Source: Arthrobacter_E sp044748305
Lineage (GTDB): Bacteria > Actinomycetota > Actinomycetes > Actinomycetales > Micrococcaceae
Length of the DNA: 64,000 nt
Reading direction: 5' to 3'
NCBI RefSeq assembly: GCF_044748305.1
Contig: NZ_JBIVFT010000002.1
Coordinates: 248,001 to 312,000, forward strand
The position numbers and the translations under genes were made by a program. Position 1 is the stretch's first letter. Each line of letters opens with the position of its first letter. The notes under the pieces are model-generated. The model had not been told where the DNA came from. It saw only the letters and a program-made list of their open reading frames with translations, and did not search any database. Positions 51,741 to 60,299 of the stretch are shown piece after piece.

Positions 51741-51803
51741 ACGCACAGCACAAGGGCCGGTGACCACGGGGTTCCCGTGGTCACCGGCCCTTGTGCTGTG
51801 CGT
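51741..51803. terminator. Bidirectional 30-bp hairpin terminator
   Basis: Arms 51741-51770 and 51774-51803 are exact complements over 30 bp (beginning ACGCACAGCACAAGGGCC) around GTT. It separates the convergent tesB and ettA. The stem is far longer than needed for intrinsic termination. Confidence 0.85.
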
Positions 51804-51810
51804 GATGCGC

Positions 51811-53493
<1,683 letters not shown>

Positions 53494-53570
53494 GACCTTA
53501 AATCTAGTGCGTCAGCCCGGCTAAGTCCTATTTCGTTTCTGAGGCACCGGCCGGCGCAGTCTCTGGATCG

Positions 53571-54077
53571 TCAGTGCTGGTCCCCGATAAAGCAACTTCC
53601 GTCCGCGAGCACCGGAAGCAACGCCGAGCTGATCTTCCCATCCCTCACGTAGACGAAAGCACAGCTTCCCTTCGCCACCACTGCAGCCCCGACCAGCGAG
53701 TCCGCTTGCAGCCCTGTCGGTGTGGTGGAGTGGCTGACCTGGACCGCAGCACCCTTGGGTGCGGCCCCGGAGATGGCGGCGCGCAGGGCGTCGGAGCTCG
53801 GGTTGGAGACACCTCCGAGGCTCTTCTGCACGGCCTCCTGAACCGCACGACGAGCCTGTTCCGCCGCACTTGGAGGTGTGGCGGTGGGTTCGACGGGATG
53901 CGATGCCGGAACCGACTGCGCAGAAGAACTTCCTTCGGAGGAGCCGGAGGCGCCATCCGAAGCGACCACCGGCGACGACGAGCAAGCGGCCAGCATCAAC
54001 GCAGCCAGGACGAGTCCCACTGAGCCCATGGCACGGGACATCCGGCGTGAGACCACGGCGTCACCTGTGACCGCCAT
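53571..54077 (-). CDS. Putative lipoprotein
   Basis: About 168 aa from ATG 54077. The frame is open further up to 54239, but that part is made of 21-bp repeats and overlaps the hairpin of the upstream gene, so a later start is more likely. Signal peptide with lipobox LMLAAC (Cys at about residue 32 from this start), then a Ser/Ala/Pro/Thr-rich linker of some 40 residues. The C-terminal domain (about 85-168) has EQARRAVQEAVQKSLGG and AVVAKGSCAFVYVRDGKISSALLPVLADGSCFIGDQH, with two Cys that may form a disulfide. It is anchored outside the membrane. No function known. Confidence 0.65.
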   Translation of the reverse strand: MAVTGDAVVSRRMSRAMGSVGLVLAALMLAACSSSPVVASDGASGSSEGSSSAQSVPASHPVEPTATPPSAAEQARRAVQEAVQKSLGGVSNPSSDALRAAISGAAPKGAAVQVSHSTTPTGLQADSLVGAAVVAKGSCAFVYVRDGKISSALLPVLADGSCFIGDQH

Positions 54078-54134
54078 GGCGCTGGGCTGGGGGAAAGTAG
54101 CTCGCTGCATCATGCGCCATTCTGCCATGTCCGG

Positions 54135-54197
54135 CTGAAGAGACAGTGGCCACGGCTGCAGGGACAGCGGCCTCGACTGAAGAGACAGCGGGCGGAG
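54135..54197. repeat. 21-bp tandem repeat, three copies
   Basis: Three imperfect units start at 54135, 54156 and 54177 (CTGAAGAGACAGTGGCCACGG and variants). The third overlaps the hairpin at 54184-54212. On the minus strand they would encode a repeated SLQP-type heptad if translated, but this is probably not coding. Confidence 0.6.
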
Positions 54198-54212
54198 GGA
54201 ACGCCCGCTGTC
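54184..54212 (-). terminator. Terminator behind the SSB paralogue
   Basis: Perfect 11-bp stem GACAGCGGGCG/CGCCCGCTGTC with a 7-nt loop, 47 bp beyond the stop codon and before the lipoprotein gene. Confidence 0.7.
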
Positions 54213-54259
54213 CCTCACTCCGTGACCACCCGGCGTCACCTCCGACTCGGCCGGCCTGT

Positions 54260-54877
54260 TCAGGCGGCGTCGCTGTACTCCGTCTCCTCACCACCGCGCT
54301 CCGACGTAACCGCATCCCGGGACGAATCCGTCACCGGTCCGTCTCCGCCGCCTGGCCCACCAACCGATTCCGCATCTCGATGCCCTGCGACCTCGCCCGT
54401 TGCCGGATCGACGCGCATCCCGTCGACCAGGACAGCACCGTCCGACTGTTCCACAGCCTCATCCGGCCCGTCCTCGCCGGGATCCTTCGCCGCGGCGAGT
54501 GCTACGACGGCGGCCAACGACGAGTTCCGTTGGTAGTTGGCCGTGCCCCAGCTGAGGTCATGGCCGATGCTCTCCGCCTCGATCTGGGCGACGTGGAACG
54601 TCTTCCCCTCGTCGTTCCTCCACTGGCGCAGTTTCAGACGCCCCAGGACGACCACTCGCTGCCCTTTCCTGACGCTGCCTGCGATGTTCCCGGCAAGCTG
54701 CCGGTACGCCTGGACGGTGAACCAATTGGTCTCCCCGTCCACCCACTGCTGGGTCGCACGGTCATAGTGCCGGTCCGTGGACCCCATCCGGAAGCTCGCC
54801 GTGTTGACGCCGCCGCTGGTGACCCCTGGCCTGACCTCGCCGGCGACGAACCCCCGGATCGTGATGCTGTCCGCCAT
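54260..54877 (-). CDS. Single-stranded DNA-binding protein paralogue
   Basis: 205 aa from ATG 54877 (MADSITIRGFV), with GAGGAGA 8 nt before it; the longer open frame is not supported. OB-fold domain at 3-108: TIRGFVAGEVRPGV, ASFRMGSTDRHYDRATQQWVDGETNWFTVQAYRQLAGNIAGSVRKGQRVVVLGRLKLRQW in parts, and FHVAQIEAESIGHDLSWG. The rest is an acidic, Gly/Asp/Glu-rich tail ending GGEETEYSDAA. The canonical DDDIPF tip that recruits partner proteins is missing, so this is a second, SsbB-like protein and not the main replication SSB, which is normally next to rpsF and rpsR. Possible role in natural transformation or repair. Confidence 0.85.
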   Translation of the reverse strand: MADSITIRGFVAGEVRPGVTSGGVNTASFRMGSTDRHYDRATQQWVDGETNWFTVQAYRQLAGNIAGSVRKGQRVVVLGRLKLRQWRNDEGKTFHVAQIEAESIGHDLSWGTANYQRNSSLAAVVALAAAKDPGEDGPDEAVEQSDGAVLVDGMRVDPATGEVAGHRDAESVGGPGGGDGPVTDSSRDAVTSERGGEETEYSDAA

Positions 54878-55026
54878 GATGTTCTCTCCTCTCGAATGGC
54901 TGATACAGCCAGCCTGGAGCAGAAAACCACCGCAGCAGCGAAGAGGACCTCTCATGTGGACAACGTCCCGAGCCGTCCATCCACAGATTCGGGTAGACTC
55001 GATGCGCCGCCGGGCTTTCCCGGCAG

Positions 55027-55099
55027 GCCCCTGTAGCTCAGAGGATAGAGCAGCGGCCTTCTAATCCGACGGTCGGGGGTTCGATTCCCTCCAGGGGCA
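55027..55099 (+). tRNA. tRNA-Arg, anticodon TCT
   Basis: 73 nt. Acceptor GCCCCTG/CAGGGGC, D-arm GCTC...GAGC, T-arm GGGGG-TTCGATT-CCCTC. The anticodon loop CTTCTAA gives TCT (AGA/AGG codons). The anticodon stem is unusual: only the three middle pairs are Watson-Crick, and positions 31-39 give C with T. These codons are rare in this genome, so it is a low-use tRNA. Confidence 0.88.
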
Positions 55100-55106
55100 C
55101 CCGGAT

Positions 55107-55148
55107 ATGCAATGCGGGCCCGGTCTGTGGACCGGGCCCGCATTGCAT
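55107..55148. terminator. Bidirectional 19-bp hairpin
   Basis: ATGCAATGCGGGCCCGGTC and its exact complement around TGTG, directly behind tRNA-Arg and 3 bp before the stop codon of the convergent reductase. Confidence 0.85.
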
Positions 55149-55150
55149 GC

Positions 55151-55708
55151 TCAGCGCTTCCGGTACTTCAGGTACACCAGGCCGTTGTCGAAGGAACGGG
55201 TGCCGTCGAGGATCAGGTCCAGCCGGACGTTCTCCGGGAAGAACCGCTTCCCGCCACCGACCACGCTTGTGGTGACGAAGAGGTGGTATTCGTCCACCAG
55301 ACCGGCCCTGATCGCTTGGGCTGCGAGGTTGGGACCGTCCACCGTGAGGTCGTGATCCGACTCGGCCTTCAGACGCCGGACCTCATCAGGGTCAAAGCTG
55401 CGCTCGATGCGGGTCTTCGCACTCGAGACGGACTCCAGCGACGTCGAATAGACCACTTTCTCCGCGGCTTGCCAGTCCCGCGCGTACTCCACGATGTGCG
55501 GCGGCGCATCCGGCAGGGTGTGGGCGGTCTCCCAGAAGACCATGGTCTCGTACATCCGCCGCCCATAAAGGTAGGTGCCCACGTCGCGGAAGAGGTCCCC
55601 GATGAAGCTGTGCACCTCCGGATCCTCGGCACCGTCTCCGAGACCGCCCTCTGTCGCCTCGGCATAGCCATCGAGCGAGGTGATCATCGAGTAGATGAGC
55701 TTCGCCAT
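55151..55708 (-). CDS. RibD C-terminal/dihydrofolate reductase-fold protein
   Basis: 185 aa from ATG 55708, with GGGAGGAG 7 nt before it. MAKLIYSMITSLDGYAEATEG is the typical start (strand, then SLDG), YLYGRRMYETMVFWE follows, and the DHFR-like nucleotide region is DHDLTVDGPNLAAQAIRAGLVDEYHLFVT. The VVGGGKRFFPE segment completes the fold. These proteins are NADPH-binding reductases of unknown substrate, distinct from the true DHFR FolA and from RibD. Divergent from the DUF1275 operon. Confidence 0.85.
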   Translation of the reverse strand: MAKLIYSMITSLDGYAEATEGGLGDGAEDPEVHSFIGDLFRDVGTYLYGRRMYETMVFWETAHTLPDAPPHIVEYARDWQAAEKVVYSTSLESVSSAKTRIERSFDPDEVRRLKAESDHDLTVDGPNLAAQAIRAGLVDEYHLFVTTSVVGGGKRFFPENVRLDLILDGTRSFDNGLVYLKYRKR

Positions 55709-55834
55709 GTTCTGCTCCTCCCTTTGGTGATGAGACCACCATCTCATCGCGACGGCTTGGGGCAATACCAGCAGGGCTGAAGAGATCAGCCCCCGGGGCA
55801 CCGGCGATTCCTCTCCGCTGCGTACAATCGCAGC

Positions 55835-55885
55835 GTGACACTCCCCCATCGCCCTTTGCCGCCGGCGTCCCGGACCATGCCATGA
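55835..55885 (+). CDS. 16-aa leader ORF coupled to the DUF1275 gene
   Basis: GTG at 55835 to TGA at 55885. TACAAT (55823-55828) ends exactly 6 nt upstream, so the transcript would start at the GTG. The stop overlaps the next ATG as ATGA, and that gene has no Shine-Dalgarno (the bases before it read CCCGGACC). The peptide begins MTLPHRPLPP and is unlikely to have a function as such. Translating it would deliver ribosomes to the DUF1275 start. Confidence 0.5.
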   Translation: MTLPHRPLPPASRTMP

Positions 55886-56634
55886 AGTACCACTGGCTGG
55901 AAGCGTGGCGGATGCTCAAACCCCGGGCCGATGACCCGCATGGGCCATTGGCTCCGATGCTCGTGATCCTGACAGTCGTGACCGGGCTCGTCGACGCCTT
56001 CAGCTACCTCGAACTGGGCAGGGTGTTCGTCGCGAACATGACGGGCAACGTCGTGTTCCTCTCCTTCGCCCTGGGCGGGGCCCCGGGCTTCATCTGGTGG
56101 GCGTCTCTGCTGGCCGTCGCCGCCTTTTTCCTCGGAGCGTTCCTCGGCGGCAGGATCACAGCAGCGGCCGGCGAGCACCGTGGACGGCATCTTCGCACGG
56201 CCGCGGCAACGCAATGCGGCTTGCTGCTCCTCGCCGTCGTTCTCACCCTCGTCGTGCCCGCACCCGCCACCGGGCAGTCCTACCAGGGAGCCCTCCTGGG
56301 AGTCCTGATCCTTCTGCTCGGAATCGCGATGGGCCTTCAGAACGCAACCGCCCGCACCCTGGCCGTCCCGGATCTCACCACGACGGTGCTGACCCTCACC
56401 ATCACGGGGATCGGTTCGGACAGCACCCTGGCCGGCGGGAAGAACAGCAGAGCGGGCCGACGCATGTTGTCGGTCCTGGCCATGTTCGCCGGAGGGCTGG
56501 TGGGCGTCCTGCTCATTCAGGCCGGGCTCAGCCGCTGGGTCCTGATCTGCTCCGCCCTCCTGCTGCTCGGAGTGACGCTTCTCGCCGCCCGCTCCGCCGG
56601 CTCGACCGGCCCCTGGGTGTCGCCCAGGTCCTGA
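55882..56634 (+). CDS. DUF1275 (YoaK family) membrane protein
   Basis: 250 aa, about six transmembrane helices. VTGLVDAFSYLELGRVFVANMTGNVVFLSFAL (about 33-64) is the hallmark of DUF1275, and QNATARTLAVPDLTTTVLTLTITGIGSD (about 154-182) the second conserved region with its NATVRKL-like motif. The cytoplasmic tail is short. The transport or sensing role of this family is unknown. Its stop codon directly abuts that of the convergent ICL/PEPM gene. Confidence 0.88.
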   Translation: MKYHWLEAWRMLKPRADDPHGPLAPMLVILTVVTGLVDAFSYLELGRVFVANMTGNVVFLSFALGGAPGFIWWASLLAVAAFFLGAFLGGRITAAAGEHRGRHLRTAAATQCGLLLLAVVLTLVVPAPATGQSYQGALLGVLILLLGIAMGLQNATARTLAVPDLTTTVLTLTITGIGSDSTLAGGKNSRAGRRMLSVLAMFAGGLVGVLLIQAGLSRWVLICSALLLLGVTLLAARSAGSTGPWVSPRS

Positions 56635-57444
56635 TCAGCCGAACAGGCCGTTCAGGGCGGACCAGGAAGTGCGGCCCGCCAAGGTCGCGGAGGTTCCCTG
56701 CTCCACCAGTTCACGGCTCGCGCGTGACGCGAGCGCATACGCCGCCTCCGCGATCGCCGAACCGGCACTCACCCGTGCGACGCCGGCCGCGGCCAGCGCA
56801 CCGACGTCAAGCGTCTGCTCGTCCACGGCGACATTCAATGGAACCGGCAGCCCACTCGCGACGCTGCGCACCGCGTCGGCGTCGAGGGTTCCGAGCAGGA
56901 AGACGCCGTCGGCACCCGCCGCCGCATACCTCCGGCCGCGTTCAAGACTCTCGGCGAGCCAGCGTTCGCGGTCCCCGAGCAGTCGGTGGGTGTCGACGCG
57001 GGCGTTGATGAACAGCGCAACTCCGGAGGCGTCCGCGACGGCGCGGGCCGCCGCGATCCGTTCGCACTGCTCAGCCACGGGACGCAGCGAGTCCTCCAGA
57101 TTGATGCCGACGGCGCCGAGGTCCACCACTCTGCGGATCGTCACCATGAGCTCGTCCGAGGTGGCGGCGAAGCCGTCCTCGATGTCGAGCGTCACCGGAA
57201 GCCGTCCGTCCACGGCCGTGATGATCCGCTCCGCCGCCAGAAGAGCGTCATCGCGGCTCAGCCGGTGCCCGTCCGCAGCGCCCAGAGACCAGGCGAGCCC
57301 GGCGCTCGTCGTGGCGATGGCCTTGGCTCCGGCTTCCTCCGCCAAACGGGCCGACACGGCGTCCCACACGTTCGGCAGGACCAGAGGTGTACCGGGGACA
57401 TGAAGCGTGCGGAAGAGAACCGCGAGATCGGACTGAGTCGACAT
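56635..57444 (-). CDS. Isocitrate lyase/phosphoenolpyruvate mutase family enzyme
   Basis: 269 aa, TIM-barrel of the ICL/PEPM superfamily. LVLPNVWDAVSARLAEEAGAKAIATTSAG opens the barrel, VTLDIEDGFAATSDE holds metal-binding acidic residues, GAVGINLEDS the next strand, and FINARVDTHR a later one. The KKCGH loop of true isocitrate lyase is absent, so it belongs to the group of oxaloacetate hydrolase/2-methylisocitrate lyase-like or carboxyvinyl-phosphonate enzymes; substrate unknown. CATAGT (57456-57451) ends 6 nt before the ATG: leaderless. Confidence 0.85.
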   Translation of the reverse strand: MSTQSDLAVLFRTLHVPGTPLVLPNVWDAVSARLAEEAGAKAIATTSAGLAWSLGAADGHRLSRDDALLAAERIITAVDGRLPVTLDIEDGFAATSDELMVTIRRVVDLGAVGINLEDSLRPVAEQCERIAAARAVADASGVALFINARVDTHRLLGDRERWLAESLERGRRYAAAGADGVFLLGTLDADAVRSVASGLPVPLNVAVDEQTLDVGALAAAGVARVSAGSAIAEAAYALASRASRELVEQGTSATLAGRTSWSALNGLFG

Positions 57445-57469
57445 GGCACCACTATGTCATTTCCAAGAC

Positions 57470-57498
57470 GGTCCGCAGGGGCCGGCCCCACGCGGACC
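57470..57498 (-). terminator. Candidate terminator behind the MHS transporter
   Basis: GGTCCGC and GCGGACC flank GGGGCCGGCCCC, allowing a 7-bp outer stem and an inner palindrome. It lies 21-49 bp beyond the transporter stop codon and overlaps the upstream side of the next promoter. Confidence 0.4.
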
Positions 57499-57518
57499 AT
57501 GAGGGGCCGTTCACCTGG

Positions 57519-58901
57519 TCAGACGGCGCGGGAGCCGCCTTTGACGTCCCAGTCCTTCCAGGTCCCGTTCCTCTCGGATTCGAGATCGAGAGGAACTCTG
57601 GTCCGGTCCTTGAGCAATGAAGTCACCAGGGCACCGATTCCGGTCATGACCAGGAGGTAGACGACGATCGCCCAGGTACTCCCGTAGGACTGCAGCAAGA
57701 TCTGCGCAATCGTAGGCGCGAAGGCTCCGCCGATCACGCCGCCCAGTGCATAGCTGATCGAAATCCCTGAGAACCGGATGGACGCCGGGAAGGTCTCCGC
57801 GTACCAGACCGCCTGCGGTCCATAAGTCAGCCCCAGACCCAGCGAAAGAAGGCACGTACCGAAAAGCACGCCCGACACGCCACCGGTGAACACCAGCTGA
57901 AACAGGGGGATGACTCCCACCGCCTGGACCACCCAACCGACCATGACAACCGGTTTCCGGCCAAACTGGTCACTGAGAGCGCCGGCGGCGAGCGTCGAAG
58001 CCGCCCACACCAGGGCGGCCACAAGAACAGCCATCTGAACCTGCACCGGGTCGTAGCCGAGTCCGCCCTGGCCGGCCGGTCGCGACGCGAGTCCTTGAAC
58101 GTAACCGCCGGTCAGCATGTACCCCACCGAATTGTTGCCGGCGAAGAACAGGGCGCTCAGCACAACTAACGGCGTGCACCGCCTGAACACCTGCGCAATC
58201 GGAGCCGACTCCTGCTGACGTGTCCTGGCGATCTCACTGAATACCGGGGATTCGTCCACAGACCGCCGGATCAGGAAACCGGCGACGATGAGCAGGAACG
58301 AGAAGAGGAACGGCACGCGCCAACCCCAAGCGGCGAAGGCCGGTCCAGGAGCCAGCTGTTGGACCAATGCCAGCATCGCCGAGGCCAGCAGCATGCCGAG
58401 CGGGACCCCCAGCTGCGGAAAGATCCCGTAGAGTCCCCGCCGACGGACCGGAGCATGTTCGACAGCCATGAGCACCGCCCCGCCCCATTCGCCTCCAGCG
58501 GAGAGACCCTGCAGAACACGCAGCAGGATCAGGACGACGGGAGCAGTCGCTCCGATGTCGCCGTATGTGGGCAGGAGGCCGATACCCGTGGTGGCTATGC
58601 CCATGAGCAAGAGGGTGATGACCAGCATGGGGCGTCGCCCGAGTCGGTCGCCGAAGTGCCCGGCAAGAAAAGCACCGAGTGGACGGAACAGGAAAGACAG
58701 ACCGATCGTCACCAAAGAGATGATCTGCATCATGGCCGGTCCGGCCGGTTGGAAGAAAAGTTGGGCGAGCACGAGGTTCGCTGCAAATGCATAGATGAAA
58801 AAGTCGTACCACTCGATCGTGGTGCCCACGATCGAGGCTGCGACGACCTTGCGCCGTTCGGCAGCGGAGGTCTCCCCCGCTGCCCTGATGGTCTCTGCCA
58901 T
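57519..58901 (-). CDS. MFS transporter, metabolite:H+ symporter (MHS) family
   Basis: 460 aa from ATG 58901, with AAGGA 10 nt before it; the longer open frame runs into the P450 gene. Twelve hydrophobic segments. The N terminus ASIVGTTIEWYDFFIYAFAANLVLAQLFF is the MHS signature, and GHFGDRLGRRPMLVITLLLMG the MFS loop 2-3 motif. LLRVLQGLSAGGEWGGAVLMAVEHAP carries the family GGE motif. MHS members import organic acids such as shikimate, oxoglutarate, ketoadipate or aromatic acids. It stands 71 bp behind the P450 gene on the same strand, so it probably imports the P450 substrate or a relative. Confidence 0.9.
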   Translation of the reverse strand: MAETIRAAGETSAAERRKVVAASIVGTTIEWYDFFIYAFAANLVLAQLFFQPAGPAMMQIISLVTIGLSFLFRPLGAFLAGHFGDRLGRRPMLVITLLLMGIATTGIGLLPTYGDIGATAPVVLILLRVLQGLSAGGEWGGAVLMAVEHAPVRRRGLYGIFPQLGVPLGMLLASAMLALVQQLAPGPAFAAWGWRVPFLFSFLLIVAGFLIRRSVDESPVFSEIARTRQQESAPIAQVFRRCTPLVVLSALFFAGNNSVGYMLTGGYVQGLASRPAGQGGLGYDPVQVQMAVLVAALVWAASTLAAGALSDQFGRKPVVMVGWVVQAVGVIPLFQLVFTGGVSGVLFGTCLLSLGLGLTYGPQAVWYAETFPASIRFSGISISYALGGVIGGAFAPTIAQILLQSYGSTWAIVVYLLVMTGIGALVTSLLKDRTRVPLDLESERNGTWKDWDVKGGSRAV

Positions 58902-58972
58902 GTTCTGACGTCCTTGTCTGAGATCTAGCGAGAAAAGTAGAGCGGGGTACCGCCCGGACTCTGTGTCGTCGC

Positions 58973-60172
58973 CTACCAGGTGACAGGCAACGAGGTGATG
59001 CCGCGGAACACCCAGCCGTTCCAGACGATTTCCCGGCTCAAGTCGAGGTCGAGCCCCGGAATCCGTGAGTACAGCATCGGGAGCGAGTGGTCGGCGATGG
59101 CCGCCTTGGCGGCCCAGCGTCCCGCACACATGTGGACTCCACTGCCGAAGGCCAGATGCCCACGCGCTGTCCGCCGCACGTCGAATCTGTCGGGATCCAC
59201 GAAGACGACGCCGTCGCGATTCGCACTCGCGAGCAGAAGTCCGACATTGGTCCCGGACGACAGGTGAAAACCATGGAACTCGGCATCTCTCACGACCTCG
59301 CGCGGGATCATGCCGATCGGCGACTGCCAGCGCGCGGTCTCTTCGAAAGCATCCCCCCAGGCAACGTCGCCGGATAGGACTGCTGTCCGCTGATCCGGGT
59401 GGTTGGAAAGGGCCCACACGAGATTGGTGATCATGTGCTGGGGTTCATTCATGCCACCCGAGATCGTCAGGTGCACGTTCGCTCGCACGGACTCCTCCGG
59501 CAGACCGACGTCCAGGAGATGAGAGGTGATCGATCCGTTCGGCGTGCGACGCAGCTGTGGGAGAAGATCATCGAGAAGTGCATCGACCTCCGTCTGGCTC
59601 TCCTCGCAGCGACGCCAGATTTCGGGATCGTCGAGAAGATTGCCGATCCCTGCGATGTACGAGGTGGACCATCGAGCCATGGCGTCCACCGAGACGTCCT
59701 GGGGAAACCCCAGGAGGTCGATGAGGTTCTGACTGGCCACCGGCGCCGCGAAATCGCGGTTGAGATCTGCTTCTTGCGGGCCGATCTCCAGCAGATGGTC
59801 GATCCAGCGCTCGACATTCTGAGCGAAACGAGGTGACCACAGCCCCTTCACCGCTTTGGGCCTGAGCGTCGGGTTGATCGCGGCACGTTCCTCGGCGTGC
59901 CCCGGATCGTCTTTGCGGAGCATCGGCCGGCTCCCCAGGGCTCGGACCATTGTCAGGTTGCTCTCCGACTGAGAACTGAAAATCTCCGGCCTACGCTCGG
60001 CGTCGCTGATCACCTCGTGCCGAGTCAGAAAGACCCTGTCGACGGCCGGGACATACGCGACTGGTCCCAGCTCACGGAGCCTCTCAAACTGGGGATACGG
60101 ATCCTGCATGGCAGCCCCTGGATCGAACCACTCAGCCACGGGCATCTCGGCCCATCCTACGACGCTCTCCAT
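58973..60172 (-). CDS. Cytochrome P450, GcoA/CYP255-like
   Basis: 399 aa, soluble bacterial P450. Haem-binding loop HLAFGSGVHMCAG with ligand Cys349. ExxR is E278-T-A-R281. The I-helix reads ISGGMNEPQHMI (237-248): the acid is Glu243, but the usual Thr is replaced by Pro244. From memory the aromatic O-demethylase GcoA (CYP255A) has the same EP pair, and the C terminus (WNGWVFRGITSLPVTW) and the N-terminal ELGPVAYVPAVD also resemble it; no alignment was run. Likely reaction: oxygen insertion or O-demethylation of a small, possibly aromatic molecule with electrons from the ferredoxin encoded at 61395. GAGGGAG lies 7 nt before the ATG. Confidence 0.92.
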   Translation of the reverse strand: MESVVGWAEMPVAEWFDPGAAMQDPYPQFERLRELGPVAYVPAVDRVFLTRHEVISDAERRPEIFSSQSESNLTMVRALGSRPMLRKDDPGHAEERAAINPTLRPKAVKGLWSPRFAQNVERWIDHLLEIGPQEADLNRDFAAPVASQNLIDLLGFPQDVSVDAMARWSTSYIAGIGNLLDDPEIWRRCEESQTEVDALLDDLLPQLRRTPNGSITSHLLDVGLPEESVRANVHLTISGGMNEPQHMITNLVWALSNHPDQRTAVLSGDVAWGDAFEETARWQSPIGMIPREVVRDAEFHGFHLSSGTNVGLLLASANRDGVVFVDPDRFDVRRTARGHLAFGSGVHMCAGRWAAKAAIADHSLPMLYSRIPGLDLDLSREIVWNGWVFRGITSLPVTW

Positions 60173-60226
60173 TGCATGACTCCCTCTGCAGCGAAGCCAC
60201 CGGATGTGGCCTACCTCTCATCAGCC

Positions 60227-60288
60227 ATGATGAAGCCGCCCAAACCTCGACTCAAGCGGATATTTCCGAGGAGAAACCACGGAATATT
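60227..60288 (-). promoter_or_regulatory. P450 operon promoter with LysR-type site
   Basis: TTGAGT (60255-60250), 17 nt, CATCAT (60232-60227), giving a leader of about 48 nt. Immediately upstream (60288-60260) lies AATATTCCG, 11 nt, CGGAAATAT, an imperfect inverted repeat centred near -55, the usual position for LysR-type activators. AATATTCCG recurs in the lysR/ferredoxin intergenic region. Confidence 0.5.
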
Positions 60289-60299
60289 AGGAATTCAAG

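Noticed and set aside
54078..54239. N-terminal extension of the lipoprotein with SLQP repeats
   Set aside because: It consists of 21-bp DNA repeats and the terminator of the upstream gene; the signal peptide with lipobox begins after it.
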